DNA from: an uncultured Bacteroidota bacterium
GTDB taxonomy: Bacteria > Bacteroidota > Bacteroidia > Chitinophagales > LD1
Direction: 5' to 3'
DNA: 47,619 bases
Assembly (NCBI GenBank): GCA_903919075.1
Contig: CAIXGR010000033.1
Coordinates: 1 to 47,619, forward strand
Shown here: piece after piece, positions 42,701 through 47,619 of the stretch
Layout: every line of letters begins with the position of its first letter
Numbering within the stretch: position 1 is the stretch's first letter
Made by a program: the position numbers and the translations under genes
Notes under the pieces: model-generated
What the model was told of the DNA's origin: nothing
What the model saw: the letters and a program-made list of their open reading frames with translations, nothing else
Databases searched by the model: none

Positions 42701-45622
42701 ATCGCCACCACATATAGTTAGCGGTGAACCCGCGCTTATTGAATAATTAGGAAATACCGAAATAGTAACCTGCGCAGTATCAGCGCAACCGGTAGCACTA
42801 ACTGCTAACGTGTAGGTCTGTGTAATAATTCCGTTTGTATTATTAGTAAGCGTAACCGACGGGTTGGATTGATTATTATAATTTAAACCAGTAGGCGGCG
42901 TCCATAAATAATTATACCCTGATTGGCTGTTTCCGCCTATCTGTATGGTAGAACCGCTACACATACTTGTATCGGGTCCCGAATTTGCTACCGGTGGCGG
43001 AACAACGGTAACTATCATAGAATCATTTGAAGCAGGACAAGGGCCTGAAGGGTCGTTAGTAATTAAGGTTAAAGTAACAGTTCCGCTAGTTATAGATGGA
43101 GTATAAATTGTTGCTGCCGATGTGTCGTTAGAAAATATTCCACCATTCGAAGAAACCCAGCTTGCTGAAGTTGCCGAACCGCCATACGTTCCGCTCAACG
43201 AAATAGATTTACCAGAACAAGCGCTAACCGGTGGGCCTGCATTTACTGAAACTGCAGGATAAACAGTAACAATAACTGTATCCTGCGACGAACAGCCTGT
43301 TGCATTTGATACTGTGAGATAATAAGTATAAATCATCAGTGCAGTTCCGTTATTCGCTATTGATACAGTAGGATTTGATATGCTACCCGAACTTAAACCG
43401 GTTGCCGGAGTCCAGAAATAATTTAATCCCAGTGCGGAAACTGCGCCTAGCTGGGCACTTCCACCTGAACATATTTCCTGATCATTGCCGGCATTGGCCA
43501 CCGGTATTGTATCTATTGTTACTATACGGCTTGCTGAAGCTGTTCCGCATTCATTACTTACTATAAGGCCTATATTATGTTGGCCCGAATTACCCAAATC
43601 AATGGCACCTGGGTTTTGGCTATTTGAAGAAGACGGCGCACCTCCCAAAAAATTCCATGAGTATGATGAAATCATTCCGCCACAAGATTGTATAACGGCT
43701 GTTGGTGAAACTGTTTGTCCCGCACAAATATCCAACGGCGCCGATATGGCAACCTGTGGTTTTGTATTAACCTTTACCGTTTGCATGGCGGAAATTGCAC
43801 CACAAACATTTTGAGCATTTAAAGAAACGGTATAGATACCCTGATTATTGAACGTAAATATTGCCGAATCGGAATTACTATTAGTACCACCTGTAAAATA
43901 GAAGCTGGTAGCTGAATCGCCAGGACATGAAAATGAATTTTGAACCGCGCCCCAGGAATAAACAACAGCACTGCATGTTCCAACAGATGGCGAATTATTA
44001 GTTGTAGAAATTGTTACCGGTGCACAAGCGCTGGTATCTGAAAGAACAAAAGACGGAGCTGGTGGAGCCGAAACACAAACAGTTTTAATTACTGTATCAG
44101 GTGCACAACTATTTGCAGCAACCAATCTCATCTGGTAATTTCCGGGGGAAGAATAATCAACGCCTAATATATTCGAACCGGTGCTCCAACTGCTTGGGTC
44201 GTAATCTTGTCCTGCAAATCCATTATCGCTACCAAGATTTCCAGTGGTTACACTCCAACCGGTTGAAGGTGTAATATGCCAAAGAATAGGCGTTGTATTA
44301 TCGCACCCAGAACTACTGGCCGCCATACCACCTATAGTAGTATTTAAAAATAACTGATTAGTGCCTGTGCAAGCAATGCCCGGTGGAATATAATCGGCTA
44401 TTGGTGCTAACGATACATAAATTGGCAACACGGCACCTGCAGTTATACCGCAAGGGTTCTGAATAGTGAGTGAGGCTGCAAATGAATTATTAAAAACCGT
44501 AGAGCCATTCGAACTCTTAACACCACAAGATGATTTTTGAAATAAGTGCGTAATTGTATCAGGTGGAGGATGGCTGAATGTAAGTGTTGGCGTGCTATCA
44601 TTAAATGATACTATATAAATAGTACCTGGAGTATTATTTTGAACGTTGTTGATTACGAAAGTAAGATACCCAGGCCCGCAGATATCGGTGTTTCCCGGCG
44701 ACGCAATCCCACCGGCAGGGTTGCTTCCTAAAAAAACCTTGTAAATAGTAGTATCTGAAGAACATCCGCTGTTAGTTCCATTAACTATATACGTAAGCGT
44801 GTAAATACCACGCGAGTAGATATGGTTGATATTTGTCCAAGCCGAATCAGTGGTAAATGGCGCGCCGGTGTCGCCCCACAAAATGGTTGAAGTTAAACCG
44901 GTGGAGGGAACTGCTGAGTTTAAAAAAGTAAAGTTTGAAATTTGTTGCGCGGCACCTGCACATTTATAAAATGTCATATAGCCGTTAAATATCATTGTAT
45001 CAACACCACCTCCAGGAGAGAGAACCGCGCCAGGGCCTTGGGCAACATTTACTGTTTGTGTTGAAGTATTGATACAACCAAAAGCGTTAGTATCAATTAA
45101 TGTAACAACAAAATTACCGGTGCCGGTGCCATAAGAATTAAATGAATGAGTAGTGCTTGTTCCTGAACCAATAACTCCATCGCCAAAATTCCAGCCAAAA
45201 CTAATTCCGGCACCTTGTGAGATTGCGTTGAAATTAACTATGCTGCCCGAGCAAGAGTTATTTGGATTAAAAGTAAAAGAAGGAACCGATGGTTTTGAAT
45301 TTACAGTAACTACTATGGTGTCGCGTGTATTACACCCATTGCCGCTTGCGTGAACGATATAGGTAGTTGTAACAGATGGCGAAATAATTGCAGAATGACC
45401 TGAAGGCAAAGAACCACCTGAACTTGCATTCCATGTAAAATAGTTTGGATTCCCGCTAGCAACATTTACAGTTAGCGTATCGGTTTGGCCCGGGCATATT
45501 GAAATATTGGGCCCCAGGCTAACAGTACACTGAGCGTTGGCATTATTTGCAGTAAGAAAAGTAAAACAGAAAACGGATATAAACAGCCGTAATCGTTTTA
45601 ATAAAAGTAAAGTTGTGTCCAT
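36755..45622 (-). CDS. Giant secreted multi-domain adhesin-like protein (2,955 aa) with PKD/PKD-like repeats and gliding-type C-terminal domain
   Basis: A 2,955-residue secreted protein. A signal peptide (cleavage about residue 30, NNANA-QC) is followed by Ig/PKD-like domains to residue 700, then a duplicated two-domain unit (about 705-1044). Thirteen tandem PKD-like domains follow (about 1045-2245), each with a QxxCSG start and a GCPG-like second cysteine. A PKD block (about 2250-2845, motifs WQFGDG, WSFGDG, WDFGDG, WNFGDG) comes next, and the protein ends in a CHU_C/gliding-motility C-terminal domain (2848-2955, FVPNAFAPDF to SVTLIR), a type IX export signal. There is no enzyme motif. It is the putative client of the adjacent SprF-like protein; surface adhesion is likely but unproven. 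Confidence 0.95.
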   Translation of the reverse strand: MDTTLLLLKRLRLFISVFCFTFLTANNANAQCTVSLGPNISICPGQTDTLTVNVASGNPNYFTWNASSGGSLPSGHSAIISPSVTTTYIVHASGNGCNTRDTIVVTVNSKPSVPSFTFNPNNSCSGSIVNFNAISQGAGISFGWNFGDGVIGSGTSTTHSFNSYGTGTGNFVVTLIDTNAFGCINTSTQTVNVAQGPGAVLSPGGGVDTMIFNGYMTFYKCAGAAQQISNFTFLNSAVPSTGLTSTILWGDTGAPFTTDSAWTNINHIYSRGIYTLTYIVNGTNSGCSSDTTIYKVFLGSNPAGGIASPGNTDICGPGYLTFVINNVQNNTPGTIYIVSFNDSTPTLTFSHPPPDTITHLFQKSSCGVKSSNGSTVFNNSFAASLTIQNPCGITAGAVLPIYVSLAPIADYIPPGIACTGTNQLFLNTTIGGMAASSSGCDNTTPILWHITPSTGWSVTTGNLGSDNGFAGQDYDPSSWSTGSNILGVDYSSPGNYQMRLVAANSCAPDTVIKTVCVSAPPAPSFVLSDTSACAPVTISTTNNSPSVGTCSAVVYSWGAVQNSFSCPGDSATSFYFTGGTNSNSDSAIFTFNNQGIYTVSLNAQNVCGAISAMQTVKVNTKPQVAISAPLDICAGQTVSPTAVIQSCGGMISSYSWNFLGGAPSSSNSQNPGAIDLGNSGQHNIGLIVSNECGTASASRIVTIDTIPVANAGNDQEICSGGSAQLGAVSALGLNYFWTPATGLSSGSISNPTVSIANNGTALMIYTYYLTVSNATGCSSQDTVIVTVYPAVSVNAGPPVSACSGKSISLSGTYGGSATSASWVSSNGGIFSNDTSAATIYTPSITSGTVTLTLITNDPSGPCPASNDSMIVTVVPPPVANSGPDTSMCSGSTIQIGGNSQSGYNYLWTPPTGLNYNNQSNPSVTLTNNTNGIITQTYTLAVSATGCADTAQVTISVFPNYSISAGSPLTICGGDSVILNGSISGNGASVMWSSATGSFSQPDSLITIFTPTIGSGIAAATLSANSTFGSCPQASSNVNVTVNPIPTVTNTPSGQVVCSGASTHLEAINSTIGGTTFAWTAASANGVTGFISSGMTATIPAQILINDSATLGSVVYTIIPSANGCSGSPFSYTITVNPLPQVLPIPSQTICTNSATTIVVPNSNISGTSFSWTATSDNNLSGFMYSGAGNIPAQTISNSGNNIDSVMFSITPVYSGCLGNLTELVVFVNPLAQANLPANQTICSGDVTANVNLTSNYNGGIFNWTTQASSGITGMMLSGTGDIPGQTIFNSGVSSGTVTFTITTSIGNCPGPAQNYSVTVNPLPVAYATPTPSTVCSGVQTNISLSSNLPGTNFMWTSNAPAGITGATNGSGNFIQQILINNSQTTQVVTYVIIPTANGCPGQPDTAVVTVNPGISVQFSPANQTICSGQSTGEINISSPVSGVAFTWTSQSNGVGGVANSGTDSIPTQILTNNSNNVLTVNYTVDANYNGCIGQAATYQVQVNPIPQVYLPASQSICTGISTLPVNISSAVSGTTFSWSGFSPNGVTGYTANGSGITIPSQTLVNTYPSPGSVVYTITPSAAGCPGPDSNYVITVNPSLIINPVSPQTICSGATSQEVAPVSNTDGATFYWSAYSYGNISGYMNNGVGNIPAQTITNYGNNVDSVIYIINSSNTGCPGNPANFVLYVNPLPQANNPASQVVCSGTPSILVSLNSNVNGATFTWTSEASPYLTGYIQSGTGDIPSQTIFNSGYTEDSVRFNITAWTQGCNGPVKNCAIKVNPASNVNTNSSQISICSETQTNINLNSTIIGTTFSWVANAPASVLGASGGSGNLIQQVLTNSSQSPQTVTYIVTPGGTSCAGNPDTINVVVTPGVDIQLSSAPQAICSGQSSQQVDISSATSGVAFSWIAQSTAVNGFVSSGSNTIPSEILTNNTTDSQTVVYNITGSSPGCPSKTGGYSVTVYPIPTASLPASQTTCSGQNTDEVIFSSSVTGSYFLWSVSSSDGLSGFADSGNTSTIPSQILNSTGYSVGNVIYSVIPNYSGCAGSPVIYTYNVNPLPDVITPGFQTICNGATTDSVILSSHVPGTNYSWYSSASQVISGNTANGMGNIPTQTLFSTSTQVEMVVYSINPVSGNCPGVGSSYIILVNPSPVVIPSAPQVICSGGNTNPVELFSATPGVDISWAANIPNHITGADSSGTNIIPVQNLYNSRIDTFPVPVTINYTTTAVITGSGCPAVTDNYSITVLPIPHVALQSSVDHGCSPLSVNFVPTTFNYGAPDSLVYNWGDGTPNAIVHPSQVSPEWYSVNHIFYNTKPFPITYNVSLRAHNGCFDTTIIRPITVAPNAANAFFTASPASGCEPLTVNFHDQSGGASLLNWCFNYDIASKSCNGSGVVDTAGSTISHTFSAGTYTVALYVNSGYQCAHDTAYQVITVDQAPVLEFNPTGNLCAQAATTFVGQLSGDTSSFINQYNWQFGDGNSSTTNSPTHLYNASGTYNVCLTVTSGGGCINSICHPVTISQKPQLNFVLPDACVNKQAGNFQNLSTGADFYLWSFGDGGASTSANPEHKFSTPGDFNVMLVGTNNNCSDTIVQQIAIYPSPHAAFTTPVPYGCGLPSSMQLTNTSTGAVAYEWNFGNGSTSEFENPLVTYNTQGTQVIALVASNQFNCQDTAVSSVNIYPLPVVQSVQVQPAEGCNPLNVNFKVNATNASQYVWDFGDGQTLITDASVASHLYTGTGTYSVQLKIYSFSICGDTLMLPDTVVVHINPTAAFDDSMNVNTQLENGTVQFINYSVNSNSYEWNFGDGVTSTDINPSHMFADVEQFHVMLVATNQYGCKDTAYKDLDVIKKTLFVPNAFAPDFEGGNELVKIWKPVGIALSSYHAQIFDKWGELLWESTALTADMEPAEGWDGTYRGKVCQQGAYVWKIEATFADGTRWTGSSVGKEKNYKTIGSVTLIR
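38884..39730 (-). repeat. Super-repeat copy 3 (partial, PKD-like domains 11-13)
   Basis: Partial third copy of the five-domain super-repeat. Conserved cysteine codons begin at 39692, 39413 and 39137, giving 279 and 276 bp spacing, the same as the first two steps of copies 1 and 2. The last domain is longer, with an insertion around NSRIDTFPVPV, and then the sequence changes to true PKD domains. The left boundary is approximate. Confidence 0.85.
39731..41110 (-). repeat. Super-repeat copy 2 (PKD-like domains 6-10)
   Basis: Second copy of the 1,380-bp unit. Conserved cysteine codons begin at 41072, 40793, 40517, 40238 and 39965, giving steps of 279, 276, 279, 273 and (to 39692) 273 bp. Domain-by-domain matches to copy 1 are specific: domain 9 and domain 4 share the unusual IQQ in place of IPxQ; domain 7 and domain 2 share GNIPAQTI; domain 8 and domain 3 share SGTGDIP.QTIFNSG; domain 10 and domain 5 share CSGQS and SGVAF. 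Confidence 0.88.
41111..42490 (-). repeat. Super-repeat copy 1 (PKD-like domains 1-5)
   Basis: First copy of the five-domain, 460-residue unit. Conserved cysteine codons begin at 42452, 42173, 41897, 41618 and 41345; the steps are 279, 276, 279, 273 and (to 41072) 273 bp. Boundaries are set 12 residues before the first cysteine and are a matter of convention. At protein level the copies have diverged well, so the duplication is old. Confidence 0.88.
42500..43510 (-). repeat. Duplicated two-domain unit (A-B-A'-B') upstream of the super-repeat
   Basis: Two Ig-like domain types alternate. Type A has NAGxDxxxCSGS and WTPxTGL (cysteine codons at 43469 and 42959); type B has SAGxPxxxCxGxS, SxNG and a TPxIxSG strand (43217 and 42710). 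The A-to-A' distance is 510 bp and B-to-B' is 507 bp, so a two-domain block of about 170 residues was duplicated. Outer boundaries are approximate. Confidence 0.78.
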
Positions 45623-45958
45623 CGTAAAAGATGATATCTCTTTTTAAACGGAGCGGAGCACATTTGGTTATATGTATTTCACCCAAGAATGCAACCATAT
45701 ATACAACAAGCTTTAAAATGACAGAGCCATACAATCAAACTTGGTTAAATAAAGGAAACACTGGTATAAAACCAGAGGAAATGCCCGCTGGGCAATGGTA
45801 TTAGCAGTATAATTCAATAGAAAACATGCGCACGAAGTTGATCTTAATCATACCTTTTTTCTATGAAAAATTGGAAGGTTGCCGATAATTCGAAGCAAAA
45901 TTTCAAAATTTAAACTACGCTTTTGTAGTAAAAAAAATGACAATTCGCCCGATTGATT
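45623..45958. other. Intergenic region between the giant gene and the glycosyltransferase-like gene
   Basis: A 336-bp AT-rich gap that must hold the giant gene's promoter (- strand), which I cannot place with confidence. A weak 5-bp hairpin (ACTAC 45914-45918, GTAGT 45925-45929) followed on the - strand by T-rich sequence might terminate the upstream gene. No coding frame or RNA gene is convincing. Confidence 0.5.
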
Positions 45959-47404
45959 TTAGTTGGTTGTAAATAGTGCTGTGGTTTTTTCGTACTTCCA
46001 CTTATCGTATAAGGTACATTTCTTAACTAATTTAAATCGCGGATTATTGGCAGGTACATCGTATCCCATTTTATAATCAACTGCCGAGTACCAATTATCC
46101 CAAAGTAAGAAGGCTTCGCCCCGGGGGGGGTGCTCGTAGGCTTCCCATACTCTTCGGCTAGTGGTAGTATCAAAATAATCAATATCCATTAGTATGGATA
46201 TATAGTTGGCGTCATAATAGTATTGTGCCTTTTTATAATCTTTAAAATTTTCCTTTATATAATCGGTTGCCTGCTTATCCGACAGTTGCGAAACGTTAAG
46301 ACAAAAATCATGCTGGTAATGCCAGGAGCTATTGAATGGAATAAATGGAAATGCAATTATTGCAAGTGTAAAAACGTTAAGAACCCACCTTTGCAGCAGC
46401 GAGGTTTTAAACAAATCAGCAAAAGCATTCAGCCCTTCTAGTTGAAGGATAGCCATTATTGGCAATACAGCAACTAAAACCCTTACTAAACCAAACGAGT
46501 TGAAAATGCCGAATTTCCAAAATATAACGTGGGCCGTGAAGTATGCTAAAAAGCACCCGTAAACTAATATCCATTTTCTTAGTACAATTTTACTCATACC
46601 ACTTTTGACAACATTAAAAATACCAGCTAATAATCCAGCTACAAGAAATACATACAATGGAACCCCAATTAAATTGAGCAGTGCAACAAAAAAATGAGAC
46701 CAGGGACCTTTGCCATATACGCTTGATAAATGAGCATACGGTATGCGCGTAAATACCCAAAGTAGTTTACCGTGAATTGGATAGCCGGCAAAACTATAAA
46801 CCACATGTCCTAATAGTAATAACGGTAAAAGCTTCCATTGTTTTTCAATAATCAGCATAAAGGCAAACACGCCGCATATTATTAATCCTTCGGACCTTAC
46901 GAAAGGCAGAAAAGAAACTACCACAAGCGCATGCCAGATATAATTGCGTAAATAAAGTAATATAGATACCGAAAGAACCAAGGCAAACAGCGGCTCAGTT
47001 AGGCCTGAGAGAGAATGTGTAATTAAGCCAGGTGCCATAACCATCATTACAGCAACCAATCCTTTGTGCTTTATATTTAGATTACTGGCAATGTTATAAG
47101 TGATTACTACGGTAATTGAACTTACCAGTAAGTTGAAAATCTTAATGCCGGGTATTCCAAACTGAGCAAAGGGGCTGGCAACAAGAACATAAAAGGGCTT
47201 TGCCCAATGATCAAAAAATAATTCGTGATGAACAACTGCCCAGCGGGCAAACTGATAGTGCATTATACTATCGCCATCATCGCAGGTACCATTTGCTATA
47301 AAGATAAGTGCCAGCCCAGCACTGAAAAAAATTGCTGCAACTACCCATGCAAAATATTTGCTATTGGTGTAATTTTCTAAGCGTGCAAAGAAATTATTTT
47401 CCAT
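45959..47404 (-). CDS. Polytopic GT-C-like membrane glycosyltransferase (GT39/ArnT-like)
   Basis: A 481-residue membrane protein with about ten hydrophobic segments in the first 370 residues and a soluble C-terminal domain. The first extracytoplasmic loop has acidic residues (CDDGDSIMHYQFARWAV), the pattern of GT-C enzymes that use lipid-linked sugars, followed by a LTEPLFAL loop. It could transfer sugars to glycans or lipids; donor and acceptor are unknown. The coding strand carries a run of eight cytosines at 46123-46130 (codons 425-427), unusual in this AT-rich genome, which could permit slippage. A - strand terminator lies upstream of its start. Confidence 0.78.
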   Translation of the reverse strand: MENNFFARLENYTNSKYFAWVVAAIFFSAGLALIFIANGTCDDGDSIMHYQFARWAVVHHELFFDHWAKPFYVLVASPFAQFGIPGIKIFNLLVSSITVVITYNIASNLNIKHKGLVAVMMVMAPGLITHSLSGLTEPLFALVLSVSILLYLRNYIWHALVVVSFLPFVRSEGLIICGVFAFMLIIEKQWKLLPLLLLGHVVYSFAGYPIHGKLLWVFTRIPYAHLSSVYGKGPWSHFFVALLNLIGVPLYVFLVAGLLAGIFNVVKSGMSKIVLRKWILVYGCFLAYFTAHVIFWKFGIFNSFGLVRVLVAVLPIMAILQLEGLNAFADLFKTSLLQRWVLNVFTLAIIAFPFIPFNSSWHYQHDFCLNVSQLSDKQATDYIKENFKDYKKAQYYYDANYISILMDIDYFDTTTSRRVWEAYEHPPRGEAFLLWDNWYSAVDYKMGYDVPANNPRFKLVKKCTLYDKWKYEKTTALFTTN

Positions 47405-47496
47405 TCTATGTTCCAGATAACTATTTTAAGATTTAAATATAACAAAGAACACATTCTATACTTTTAAAACTGCATTTCACTAAGTAATTTTAAAAG

Positions 47497-47534
47497 AAAA
47501 GGAGCTAATTGAATTTCTTCAATTAACTCCTTTA
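47497..47534 (-). terminator. Rho-independent terminator, - strand, upstream of the glycosyltransferase-like gene
   Basis: AAAGGAGCTAATTGAA (47498-47513) and TTCAATTAACTCCTTT (47518-47533) pair with a single mismatch and a four-base loop. On the - strand the stem is followed by TCTTTTAAAATT. It implies that a - strand gene ends between this point and the window edge. Confidence 0.8.
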
Positions 47535-47571
47535 AAAATTTATTTAACTATTACGTTTAAAATAATTTGGA

Positions 47572-47619
47572 TCAATGGGCACCATCTAGTAGTGCAGCAT
47601 TTGTAGCATAACCGCCAAC
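47572..47619 (-). CDS. Possible 3' end of a - strand gene running off the window
   Basis: Read on the - strand from the window edge, one frame gives VGGYATNAALLDGAH then TGA at 47572-47574. It sits 38 bp before the - strand terminator, as a gene end should. Only 15 codons are visible, so neither frame nor function is certain; a competing frame ends at TAA near 47542 but has an unlikely Trp/Cys-rich composition. Confidence 0.35.
   Translation of the reverse strand, partial: VGGYATNAALLDGAH

Noticed and set aside
1-47619. Search for mobile elements, prophage, restriction-modification, toxin-antitoxin or other defence genes.
   Set aside because: No transposase, integrase, terminal inverted repeats, nuclease/methylase pair or toxin-antitoxin-like pair is visible; the gene content is that of an ordinary chromosome.

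Overview
The window is a chromosomal stretch of a low-GC Bacteroidota bacterium, most likely from the Chitinophagales/Sphingobacteriales side, though the sequence alone does not fix the family. The reasons are: alternative complex III joined to an aa3-type oxidase; gliding and type IX secretion genes (gldE, gldD, two PorP/SprF proteins, a giant protein ending in a gliding-motility-type C-terminal domain); the neighbourhood rng / HU / mutY / ssb / gldE / gldD; efp-accB-accC; a TonB-dependent receptor with a carboxypeptidase-like N-terminal domain; few Shine-Dalgarno sequences; and promoters matching TAnnTTTG. I see no insertion sequence, prophage, CRISPR array, tRNA or rRNA.

Layout. 1-10.7 kb is one respiratory block on the + strand: the end of actB, then actC, actD, actE, actF, coxB, coxA, ctaB, two subunit III proteins and a small subunit IV, closed by a strong terminator at 10.7 kb. 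Quinol is oxidised by the Act complex, electrons pass through the cytochrome c subunits, and the CuA/heme-copper oxidase reduces oxygen; CtaB makes the heme O precursor. 10.8-14.4 kb holds single genes: a cysteine-less SUMF1-fold secreted protein, an RRM protein, a Bacteroidota hypothetical, a DUF3089 hydrolase and an EGF-like lipoprotein. 14.4-18.5 kb has two kynurenine-pathway genes (ACMSD and kynureninase) around an SRPBCC protein and a 2OG-Fe(II) oxygenase, then an RlpA/SPOR protein.

18.5-25.9 kb is the information-processing and gliding neighbourhood: RNase G, a 29-codon basic protein of COX24/mS38 type, a TPR protein and HU on the - strand; mutY, ssb, gldE, gldD and a small carboxypeptidase-like domain protein on the + strand. 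25.9-32.4 kb has a PorP/SprF protein, elongation factor P, the biotin carrier and biotin carboxylase of acetyl-CoA carboxylase, a diheme cytochrome c and two thioredoxin-fold proteins.

33-47.4 kb is a surface/secretion region on the - strand. It carries a membrane glycosyltransferase-like protein, a 2,955-residue secreted adhesin-like protein, a PorP/SprF partner 35 bp downstream of it, and a TonB-dependent receptor. The adhesin holds the most striking structure in the window: 13 tandem PKD-like domains arranged as a five-domain, exactly 1,380-bp super-repeat. The spacing between successive domains (93, 92, 93, 91, 91 residues) recurs without any net insertion or deletion over 2.4 periods. 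The closest thing to a system here is this giant type IX substrate with its dedicated SprF-like partner; its partners and function cannot be read from sequence alone.
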